From Candidatus Tenderia electrophaga (GTDB lineage Bacteria; Pseudomonadota; Gammaproteobacteria; Tenderiales; Tenderiaceae): DNA of 64,000 bases. The notes under the pieces were generated by a model that was not told the DNA's origin, made no database searches, and saw nothing but the letters and a program-made list of their open reading frames with translations. The stretch lies in assembly GCA_001447805.1 (NCBI GenBank), contig CP013099.1, positions 1,860,001 through 1,924,000 of the forward strand, given 5' to 3'. Below, in pieces: positions 51,942 to 62,255 of this stretch (positions within the stretch are counted from its first letter, which is position 1; every line of letters starts with the position of its first letter). Position numbers and translations under genes: made by a program.

Positions 51942-52537
51942 AAATATCTGAGCACCCAGGCTGGAAACACCTGGCGTGAATGGAGTCAAATTCGGGGAAA
52001 CCTCAGCGCATCCGGCGGTGGCAATCCCGAGCTAAGTCCTGGTTCTGTTTTTGCTTCGATACGTCGGAGTAAGGGCATGGCAGTTGGGGCAGAGAAGACG
52101 CAGGTTTTCTAATCTATTGTCTTTGTTGTTGCCATTGACATGGTCAAGCTCAAGGGGGATCGGCGTGTTTTAGCCGACGGGTGTTGTTGCAGAGGCTGCA
52201 ACGGTGCTCGAACATGCCCTCTTTTAAAAGTCTTCTTTTCAATGTGCAAGATTGAATATGGACTTTGTTGGACAGGCAATCACCGCTTGATGTTTTACGC
52301 GGCAGAGCTTGTCCTGTGTTCCAGGCTTGGCCTTTGAAATGGGATGTACCTAATTGGAAATGATTGATGGCCGCTTTCCTTAGAACATCATCGTTGCCCC
52401 CATTGCCAAGACCAGGAAAAGTGTAGAGACTTGACGGCTCCCGCCTACGTCATGCTTGCATGATACGGTGAAGAGAAAGTCCAGACCACAAATGCGTTTT
52501 CAATGAAAATGCAGCAGCGAAAGCTGTAGTGGGTAAG
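51942..52537 (+). ncRNA. Group I self-splicing intron in the tRNA-Leu(UAA) anticodon
   Basis: The intron opens AAATATCTGAGC, with the exon end U51941 able to form the required U-G pair with G51950 (exon CUU with guide GAG). Core elements are in order: P (AATTCGGGGAAACC, 51989-52002), Q (GGCAATCCCGAGCTAAG, 52020-52036), R (GTGTAGAGACTTGACGG, 52421-52437) and S (AAGAGAAAGTCC, 52471-52482). P7 forms between GACTT (52428-52432) and AAGTC (52477-52481). The last base is G52537, the omega-G. The core resembles the cyanobacterial tRNA-Leu(UAA) intron. The segment between Q and R is about 380 bases and holds an antisense HNH gene remnant. Confidence 0.92.
52032..52449 (-). pseudogene. Decayed HNH homing endonuclease gene, antisense inside the intron
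   Basis: On the minus strand, frame A (52449 down to a TGA at 52150-52152) encodes an N-terminal part with LGTSHFKGQAWNTGQ, then LKRRLLKEGMFEHRCSLC. Frame B (open from 52169 to TAG at 52032-52034) continues with IPLELDHVNGNNKDNRLEN and LRLLCPNCHALTPTYRSK. Together they give the HNH residues (Asp-His, Asn, His) and both zinc-binding Cys pairs. One extra base in a five-C run (52154-52158) breaks the frame. No start codon is found before the conserved part; an in-frame TGA lies at 52450-52452. The coding region overlaps the Q and R core elements. Confidence 0.85.
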
Positions 52538-52677
52538 AAAATCCCTCGACTGGAGACGGTCGTGCCGGTTCGATTCCGGCCCCGGGCACCATCTCGTGAT
52601 TCCCGCTTTCTTCTTTTCTTGCTCAAGCTCATAGATTAAAGTGAGGTGACGGTTATCGGTCATCAAAAGGATTCTGG

Positions 52678-54819
52678 ATGAATTTCTTAAGGACGCTGTG
52701 TTTCCTCATTGCAATGCTTTCAACGCTGTCGGCGTTGGGTCAGGGCGAAAGCGTCATTCACCACGATCTGGATGTCCGTCTGCACCCCGGCGATCATCGG
52801 CTAGACGTCACTGACCGGATTCGTTTTACGGCAGGTGAGTCGCTGGTGTTTTATCTCAACGCGGCGCTGACCCTGGAAGCGCCGCCGGACAACGTGGAAC
52901 TCGTCTCCCAAGAGACAAACGGCGCGGTACCGGCAAAGGCCTACCGGATTTCAGCGGCGCCGGATCAAACCACCTTGACTCTGCGCTATTCCGGCCTCAT
53001 CGATCACGGTCTGAGCGAGGAGGCCACCGAATACGCCGGGAGTTTTCCTCAGAGCGCCGGGGTGATTGCCGATGAGGGTGTGTTCCTGGCCGGCTCGTCG
53101 CTCTGGTATCCGCATGTGGAAGGCCGTTATGTCTCATTTACCCTGAATACTGTTGTGCCGGCGCGATGGCAAACGGTCAGTCAGGGCGCGCGGCAGCTGG
53201 CGGACGACGGGCGGGTCAGCTGGCGGGAGCGCCATGCGCAGGAAGAGATCTATCTCATCGCCGCGCCGTTTCATGTCTATTCAAGGCCGGCCGGGCGGGT
53301 GCAGGCCATGGCCTTTTTGCGCGCCGAAGATACCGCCCTGGCCGACCGCTATCTCGAGGTGACGGCGCAATATCTGGCAATGTATAACCGCCTGCTGGGC
53401 CCATATCCCTATACGAAGTTCGCGCTGGTGGAGAATTTTTGGGAGACCGGCTACGGCATGCCTTCGTTCACCTTGCTGGGACCGACGGTCATCCGCCTGC
53501 CGTTTATCCTGCACTCGTCCTATCCACACGAGATAGTGCACAACTGGTGGGGCAACAGTGTCTATGTGGATTATCGCCAGGGCAATTGGGCGGAGGGCTT
53601 GACCTCCTATCTGGCCGACCATCTGATTCAGCAGCAGCGCGGGACGGCCCTCATCTTTCGCCGCAATCTGTTGCAGCACTATGCCGACTTCGTCTCCGAG
53701 GGGCGCGATTTTCCCCTGGCCGAGTTCACCGCCCGGCACAGTTCCAGCAGCGAGGCCGTCGGTTACGGCAAGACTCAGATGCTGTTTCACATGTTGCGCC
53801 AGCGCCTGGGCGATGAGGCCTTTGTCCGCGGCCTGCGCCGCTTCTATCGCCAGTATCAGTTCAAGCAGGCCGGCTTCGCTGAGCTGGCCGAGGTGTTTCA
53901 GGGGCTCGACGAGGCCGATTTGAGCGGATTTTTCGAGCAGTGGGTGCAGCGCACCGGGGCGCCCGAGCTACAAGTAAAAACGGTGGAGACGGCCGAGCAG
54001 GACGACGGCTGGCGCCTGACCGTGGTGTTGCAGCAGCAACAGCCGGGGGCCGCCTATCGCATGTCCGTGCCCTTGGCGGTGACGCTGAAGGGCGTCGAGC
54101 AGGCCGTTCAAACCCGCGTCGAGATGAAACAGAAACAGCAGGCCTTTTCCCTAAGGTTGGATGCCAAACCGATGCGGCTGGATGTGGACCCGCAGTTTGA
54201 TCTGTTTCGCCGCCTGAGTCGGGCCGAGATCCCGCCGGCCCTGTCCCAGGCCTTCGGCGCCGAGCGGGTGTTGTTGGTGTTGCCGGCCGCGGCCGCCGCC
54301 GAGACGCGCGCCGCCTATGAAACCCTGGCGGCGTCTTGGCGCCAAGGTCAATCCGCCGAGGTGGACGTGCGTTATGACGACACCTTGATCAGCTTACCGG
54401 ACGACCGCACGGTGTGGTTGTTGGGGGGCGCCAATCGCTTTGCCCCGGTGCTGGTGGCGGCCTTGGCCGAACAGGGTGTGGAACAGCGCGACGGGCAGGT
54501 TGTTCTGAATCAGCGTCATTTTGACCCGGCCCGCGACGCTGTGGTGTTGGCCGCCCGGCGCGCCGGTGACAATGCCCATGCCTTGGTCTGGCTGGCAGCG
54601 GATCGGGCCGCGGCGCTGCCGGGCCTGGCGCGCAAGCTGCCCCATTATCGTAAATACAGCTATCTGGTCTTCAGCGGCGACGAACCCACCAATGAGCTCA
54701 AGGGCCAATGGCCGGTGATCGCCTCGCCCATGACAGTGCGCTTGGCGGAACAGCCGATTCCAATGGCGCAATTGGAGTCGCGCCAGGCCCTGGCACAGTT
54801 GCCGACGGCGTCCCGGTGA
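52678..54819 (+). CDS. M1-family (gluzincin) metallopeptidase, secreted
   Basis: 713 residues with a signal peptide (to about ALG, 22). The zinc site HEIVH starts at residue 284, and the third ligand is probably Glu306 in GNWAEGL, giving a spacing one residue shorter than classical M1 enzymes. ENFWETGYGMPSFTLLG occupies the place of the GAMEN exopeptidase motif. The C-terminal third has no domain I recognise. It is likely a periplasmic or outer-surface peptidase. The start lies 86 bases after the tRNA-Leu 3' exon. Confidence 0.85.
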   Translation: MNFLRTLCFLIAMLSTLSALGQGESVIHHDLDVRLHPGDHRLDVTDRIRFTAGESLVFYLNAALTLEAPPDNVELVSQETNGAVPAKAYRISAAPDQTTLTLRYSGLIDHGLSEEATEYAGSFPQSAGVIADEGVFLAGSSLWYPHVEGRYVSFTLNTVVPARWQTVSQGARQLADDGRVSWRERHAQEEIYLIAAPFHVYSRPAGRVQAMAFLRAEDTALADRYLEVTAQYLAMYNRLLGPYPYTKFALVENFWETGYGMPSFTLLGPTVIRLPFILHSSYPHEIVHNWWGNSVYVDYRQGNWAEGLTSYLADHLIQQQRGTALIFRRNLLQHYADFVSEGRDFPLAEFTARHSSSSEAVGYGKTQMLFHMLRQRLGDEAFVRGLRRFYRQYQFKQAGFAELAEVFQGLDEADLSGFFEQWVQRTGAPELQVKTVETAEQDDGWRLTVVLQQQQPGAAYRMSVPLAVTLKGVEQAVQTRVEMKQKQQAFSLRLDAKPMRLDVDPQFDLFRRLSRAEIPPALSQAFGAERVLLVLPAAAAAETRAAYETLAASWRQGQSAEVDVRYDDTLISLPDDRTVWLLGGANRFAPVLVAALAEQGVEQRDGQVVLNQRHFDPARDAVVLAARRAGDNAHALVWLAADRAAALPGLARKLPHYRKYSYLVFSGDEPTNELKGQWPVIASPMTVRLAEQPIPMAQLESRQALAQLPTASR

Positions 54820-55353
54820 CGTAATCGAAGTGGCCACGGGGGCCCGAGTCGCAACGCAAATGATGACTCCGGATTTGAATCTATTGACTAAGTTATTGAT
54901 CAAAAAAGATATCTCGCGTTATCCACAAAAGCTGTGGATAACTTTGTGGATGAGTTGCCCGGAAGGGCGTGCAAGCTTGATAAAATCGGGCTCCATGACA
55001 AATTGATTAAAAAATAGCCACCTTGTAAGCTATTGATTATTCGAGGCTAAAAGTGGGTCAAACGAAGCGGCGCGATGATCAGAAGAGGTCTATTGTCACA
55101 CAAACCCATCTGATGCCAGCTTGTGAGTAACTCGGGGCTTTAAGTGTAAATTACCATTAGAATGCTATATTAAACATTAAGAATAGCTCTCAACATATTG
55201 TTATTTAGTGAAACGTTTTGCCATAACAATTTTTAGCAAGAATCGCCGGTTGATTTTGCTAAGGTAAGGGCTTCGCAACGTCTTATTAGTTAAACACGCA
55301 GTTCCGATGACTTACTCGACCAACATGTTTTCTCTGGTACCGATACAACTCAA
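54820..55353. other. Intergenic region with a DnaA-box cluster
   Basis: A 534-base gap without a convincing gene. It contains three DnaA boxes near 54919-54953, several GATC sites and an AT-rich stretch from about 55130 to 55260. No REP-like repeat, tRNA or clear terminator is seen. Confidence 0.6.
54919..54953. promoter_or_regulatory. Cluster of three DnaA boxes
   Basis: TTATCCACA (54919-54927) matches the DnaA consensus. Five bases later TGTGGATAA (54933-54941) is its exact inverted partner. TGTGGATGA (54945-54953) is a third box with one mismatch. Such a tight inverted pair is typical of DnaA-binding regions. Confidence 0.65.
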
Positions 55354-56595
55354 TTGGGGGTTTTTCTATTGATTAGTAATCCATTCCTGGCAATTCGTGC
55401 GTATGGGCCGCGCTGGGCATTGCTGGCGACGCTGTTGTTCGGTACGGCAGTGACGGCGGACGATTGTGTCCCCGTCGGCAGCGTTCTAATGCCCGCCAGC
55501 GGAAAGCAGATCAGCGTGGTTGATTTGATTAAGTCCAGCGCCAAGCGCCGCATCGTGTTGCTGGGCGAGCATCATGACAACATGGAACACCACCGCTGGC
55601 AGTTGCAGATGATTACCGGATTGCACAGCCTGGATCCCCAGATGGTGCTGGGCTTCGAGATGTTTCCGCGCCAGGTTCAGGGCGTGCTCGACGAATGGGT
55701 TGCCGGGACGCTGAGCGAGGAGGCGTTTCTGCAAAGGGTGAACTGGGATGAGTACTGGAGTTTCGATCCCCAGCTCTATCTTCCCCTGTTTCATTTTGCC
55801 CGCATGAACAGCATCCCCATATACGCGCTGAATGTGGATCGGACCTTGATCCGTGAAGTGGGCAGGCAAGGTTGGGGTAACGTCAGCGAAGAGCGCAAAG
55901 AAGGGGTCTCGGAGCCGGCCGCCGCCAGTGAAGGCTATCGTCAATTACTGGCCAACGTCTTCATGCAGCATGGCGAGAATCACGCCGAGGGCAGTGACAA
56001 AGAATTGGTGCAGAAGGCGATGGCCATGCCCGGCTTTGCGCGTTTTGTTGAGAGCCAGCAGGTGTGGGACAGGGCCATGGCACAGGCCATTGCCGAAGGC
56101 GCGCGCGCAAATCCCGATGCGCAGTTCGTCGCCGTGCTGGGCAGTGGGCACATGATGTATGACTTCGGGGTGCCCGAGCAGTTGGCCGATTTGGGGATGC
56201 CCAAGCCCTACGTCTTGATTCCCTGGGATCCGGAATTCGAATGTGATTATATCCAGAAAAATTTTGCCGACGCGGTGATCGGCTTGAAGGCGTTTCGCTT
56301 TTCGGAACAACGGGGGCCCAACGACGGGCCGCGGCTGGGTGTTTACCTTGACGCGGGCGAAAACGGTGTGGTGATTAAAGATATCGTCCCCGATAGCGTG
56401 GCCGAGGGGCTGGGGCTGAAGCCCGGCGACCTGATCGTGGGTATGGCGGGCAGTAAAATTACCGAGGTCGAACAAGTCATCGATATCGTCAAGTCGACAC
56501 ACTTCGGCACGTGGCTGCCGTTGAAGGTGAAAAGGGCCGACGCGATGCTGGACCTGGTGGCTAAATTTCCACCCCAGGCGGAGCAGAGCGAATAG
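55354..56595 (+). CDS. ChaN-family (DUF399) protein with C-terminal PDZ domain
   Basis: About 413 residues. An N-terminal signal-like hydrophobic segment (WALLATLLFGTAVTA) is followed by a ChaN/Tiki-type domain: VLLGEHHDNMEHHRWQLQ (His and Glu cluster, about 68-85), LGFEMFPRQVQGVLD and FVAVLGSGHMMYDFG. A PDZ domain (about 325-405) has GVVIKDIVPDSVAEGLGLKPGD. ChaN proteins bind haem or metals at the outer membrane; no lipobox is seen here. There is no ATG start: TTG at 55354 or TTG at 55369, the latter eight bases after a GGGGG run. Confidence 0.8.
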   Translation: MGVFLLISNPFLAIRAYGPRWALLATLLFGTAVTADDCVPVGSVLMPASGKQISVVDLIKSSAKRRIVLLGEHHDNMEHHRWQLQMITGLHSLDPQMVLGFEMFPRQVQGVLDEWVAGTLSEEAFLQRVNWDEYWSFDPQLYLPLFHFARMNSIPIYALNVDRTLIREVGRQGWGNVSEERKEGVSEPAAASEGYRQLLANVFMQHGENHAEGSDKELVQKAMAMPGFARFVESQQVWDRAMAQAIAEGARANPDAQFVAVLGSGHMMYDFGVPEQLADLGMPKPYVLIPWDPEFECDYIQKNFADAVIGLKAFRFSEQRGPNDGPRLGVYLDAGENGVVIKDIVPDSVAEGLGLKPGDLIVGMAGSKITEVEQVIDIVKSTHFGTWLPLKVKRADAMLDLVAKFPPQAEQSE

Positions 56596-56628
56596 CCCCG
56601 TATTGAGCACCACAACGATGTTCCACGC

Positions 56629-59415
<2,787 letters not shown>

Positions 59416-59422
59416 AAGCCCG

Positions 59423-60916
59423 CTAAGCGCCGCTGCATTCGTGAGTGATTTCGCTTGAACCGTCTTCGTGAAAGGTTTCGATGCGGGTGGTAAATCCCCA
59501 TAGCCTAACCAGGTGTTTTAATACCTCTTCGGTTTCGTCGCCCAGCGGCCGGCGGTTGTAAGGTTCATATTTCAAGGTCAACGAACGGTCACCGCGTCGG
59601 TCCACCTTGTAGACCTGCAGATTCGGTTCGCGACTGCCGAGATTGTATTGGTCGGAAAGCGTACGTCTGATGTGACGATAACCTTTTTCGTCATGAATAG
59701 CCGATACATTCAAGCTGGACTCGCGATCGTCGTCGAGAATGGAAAACAGCTTAAGATCGCGGATCACCTTGGGGGACAGGTATTGAGCGATGAAACTCTC
59801 GTCTTTAAAGTTGCGCATGGCGAAGTCCAGCACCTTGAGCCAATCACCGCCGGCGATGTCCGGAAACCAGTAGCGATCTTCGTCGGTGGGTTCTTCGCAG
59901 ATACGTCTCAGATCCTGGTACATGTTGAACCCCAGTGTATAGGGGTTGAGTCCGCTGTAGTACGGACTGTCAAAGGGAGGCTGGTATATCACGTTGGTAT
60001 GGGACTGTAGGAACTCTATCATAAAACCGTCATTCACCAACCCCTCGTCGTACAGTTTGTTCAAGAGTGTGTAGTGCCAGAACGTAGCCCAGCCTTCGTT
60101 CATCACCTGGGTTTGACGCTGTGGATAGAAGTATTGTGCGACCTTTCTGACGATGCGTACGATCTCGCGCTGCCAGGTTTCGAGGATGGGCGAATTCTTT
60201 TCTATAAAGTAGAGCAGATTTTCCTGAGGCTCGGGCGGCCAAATCGGCTCTTGCTGTGCCTGTGCATCTTTATCCGCGATGGGCAGCGTCCGCCATAGAT
60301 CATTGACTTGGGACTGGAGATATTCCTCACGTTCCCGTTGGCGGGCCTCCTCATTGCGTAGAGAAATGCGCTTCGGGCGTTTATAGCGATCCACGCCGTA
60401 GTTCATGAGCGCATGGCAGGAATCAATTAATTGCTCCACTTCGTCGGTACCGTAACGTTGTTCGCATTTGAGCACATAGCTCTTGGCGAACAGCAGATAG
60501 TCGATAATGGAATCCGCGACCGTCCAGGTTTTGAACAAATAGTTGTTCTTGAAAAACGAATTGTGGCCGTAAGAGGCATGGGCGATCACCAGCGCTTGCA
60601 TAGGCATGGTGTTTTCTTCCATGAGGTAGGCTATACAAGGGCTGGAATTGATCACGATTTCGTAGGCCAACCCCATGTGGCCCCGCTTGTAGCGTTGTTC
60701 CACGCTGAGGAACTGTTTGCCGAAGGACCAGTGATGGTAGCCCACCGGCATGCCGATCGTGGAGTAGGCATCCATCATCTGTTCTGCGGAGATGACCTCG
60801 ATTTGGTTGGGATAGGTGTCGAGGCCGAAATCGGCGGCGATACGGGAGATTTCGCGGTCGTAATCCTTGAGCAGGTCAAAGGTCCATTCGGATGTTGCGG
60901 ATATATGTTTTCCCAT
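59423..60916 (-). CDS. spoVR: SpoVR family protein
   Basis: 497 residues, the usual length of SpoVR/YcgB. Conserved segments include GMPVGYHHWSFGKQF, RYKRGHMGLAYEIVINSSP and the central MNEGWATFWHYTLLN, with conserved His and Glu residues. It is the last gene of the prkA-yeaH-spoVR operon; its start overlaps the yeaH stop by one base. In E. coli the homologues are induced in stationary phase and nitrogen stress; the biochemical role is not settled. Confidence 0.94.
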   Translation of the reverse strand: MGKHISATSEWTFDLLKDYDREISRIAADFGLDTYPNQIEVISAEQMMDAYSTIGMPVGYHHWSFGKQFLSVEQRYKRGHMGLAYEIVINSSPCIAYLMEENTMPMQALVIAHASYGHNSFFKNNYLFKTWTVADSIIDYLLFAKSYVLKCEQRYGTDEVEQLIDSCHALMNYGVDRYKRPKRISLRNEEARQREREEYLQSQVNDLWRTLPIADKDAQAQQEPIWPPEPQENLLYFIEKNSPILETWQREIVRIVRKVAQYFYPQRQTQVMNEGWATFWHYTLLNKLYDEGLVNDGFMIEFLQSHTNVIYQPPFDSPYYSGLNPYTLGFNMYQDLRRICEEPTDEDRYWFPDIAGGDWLKVLDFAMRNFKDESFIAQYLSPKVIRDLKLFSILDDDRESSLNVSAIHDEKGYRHIRRTLSDQYNLGSREPNLQVYKVDRRGDRSLTLKYEPYNRRPLGDETEEVLKHLVRLWGFTTRIETFHEDGSSEITHECSGA

Positions 60917-62181
60917 TACTGCTGCTTCTCGAATAGTTTGCGGAATACTGGATATATTTCCCCGACTTCAACCAGCTTTTGCATAGCGAAGTTGGGACAC
61001 GTCTCGGATACCTTCTCGTATTCTCGCCATAGGTTGCCGATGGGCGTGTCTGCATTGATCTCGATATAGGCGTAGTACTGCAGGTACGGCATGATGGATT
61101 CGATCAGAAGATTCCGACAGGTGGGCGAATCATCGGTCCAGTTGTCACCATCGGAGGCTTGGGCGGCGTAAATGTTCCACTCGGTTGTCGGATAGCGATC
61201 CTGAATGATTTCCCGCATCAGTTTCAAGGCGCTCGACACCACCGTACCCCCGGTTTCACGGGAATAGAAGAATTCTTCCTCGTCCACTTCCTTGGCTATG
61301 GTGTGGTGGCGGATGAAGACCAGCTCGATATACTCGTATGACCGCGTCAGAAACAGGTAGAGCAGGGTGAAGAAGCGCTTGGCAACATCCTTTTCGAATT
61401 CACCCATGGAACCGGACACATCCATCAGACAGAACATCACCGCCTGCGTGGTCGGGACCGGTTCGTCGATGCGGTTGTTATATCTAAGGTCAAAGGTGTC
61501 GATGTAGGGAATGCGCTTAACCTTGCCTTTCAGGCTGAGGATTTCCTCCTCCAGTATGGTGATGCGTTTTTCGTCCGGTGTGGGAGACGCCTTTTCATCG
61601 GCGATCTGCTCGTTTATTTCCCTGATCTGGCTGTTATATGGGCCGGCGAGGGCGATCCTGCGTGCCAGAGCACCCTTCATGGAGCGAACCACATTGATAT
61701 TGGAGGGGTTGCCGGTGGTGGTATAGCCGGCGCGGACCTTCTTGAATTGAATGTCCTTGGCCAGCTGGGTCTTGATCATGTTGGGCAGCTCAAGGTCTTC
61801 GAAAAACAGGTCCATGAACTCTTCGCGCGAGAGGGTAAAGGTAAAGTCATCCTCACCCTCGCCCGAGCTGCTGGCGTCTTTTCCACCACCCTGGCCGGCC
61901 CCCCCTTTGGGGCGCGGAATTTCATCGCCGGTGACAAACTCCTTGTTGCCGGGGAAGACAGTGTCACGCTTACCGCCGCGGCCGATGCCGAAGGTGGGTT
62001 CCGAGATGTCGCGGGAAGGGATGTTGACATTCTCACCGCGCTCCATGTCGGTGATGCTGCGTTTGGAGACGGCGTCTTCGACGGCCTTTTTCAGGTGCTT
62101 TTTATAGCGCCCGATAAATTTTTGCCGATTTACCGCGCTTTTATTCTTTCCATTGACACGTCTGTCGATAATCTGGCTCAC
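60916..62181 (-). CDS. yeaH: YeaH/YhbH family protein (DUF444)
   Basis: 421 residues. The start IIDRRVNGKNKSAVNRQKFI and a low-complexity Gly-rich linker (GGAGQGGGKDASSSGEGEDD, about 96-115) precede a von Willebrand A-like domain with VMFCLMDVSGSMGEFEK (MIDAS motif, about 247-263). It is normally co-transcribed with the PrkA kinase. It starts 74 bases after prkA on the minus strand. Confidence 0.94.
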   Translation of the reverse strand: MSQIIDRRVNGKNKSAVNRQKFIGRYKKHLKKAVEDAVSKRSITDMERGENVNIPSRDISEPTFGIGRGGKRDTVFPGNKEFVTGDEIPRPKGGAGQGGGKDASSSGEGEDDFTFTLSREEFMDLFFEDLELPNMIKTQLAKDIQFKKVRAGYTTTGNPSNINVVRSMKGALARRIALAGPYNSQIREINEQIADEKASPTPDEKRITILEEEILSLKGKVKRIPYIDTFDLRYNNRIDEPVPTTQAVMFCLMDVSGSMGEFEKDVAKRFFTLLYLFLTRSYEYIELVFIRHHTIAKEVDEEEFFYSRETGGTVVSSALKLMREIIQDRYPTTEWNIYAAQASDGDNWTDDSPTCRNLLIESIMPYLQYYAYIEINADTPIGNLWREYEKVSETCPNFAMQKLVEVGEIYPVFRKLFEKQQ

Positions 62182-62255
62182 AATACATCCACCTCAATTT
62201 GTGCACGCTGTCTGCCTGGCGGGAGCCCCTTGATCGCGGAGGTCCTCGTCGGCAT

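Larger units (their letters stand above)
51907..52591 (+). tRNA. tRNA-Leu(UAA), split by a group I intron
   Basis: The 5' exon is 51907-51941 and the 3' exon is 52538-52591; joined they give an 89-nt tRNA with acceptor GCCCGGG/CCCGGGC, D-loop AATTGGTAGAC, anticodon arm AGGGA-CTTAAAA-TCCCT (anticodon TAA), a six-pair variable arm (CGACTG/CGGTCG) and encoded CCA. The split lies between U34 and A35 of the anticodon. No functional tRNA forms unless the 596-nt insert is removed. Position corresponds to E. coli leuZ. Confidence 0.95.

Noticed and set aside
51804-52112. A + strand ORF of 102 codons across tRNA-Cys and the intron
   Set aside because: It runs through two tRNA genes and the intron core; the real coding signal of the intron is on the minus strand.
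54820-55353. The chromosomal origin of replication
   Set aside because: Three DnaA boxes are suggestive, but no origin-linked gene is nearby and skew cannot be assessed from this window.
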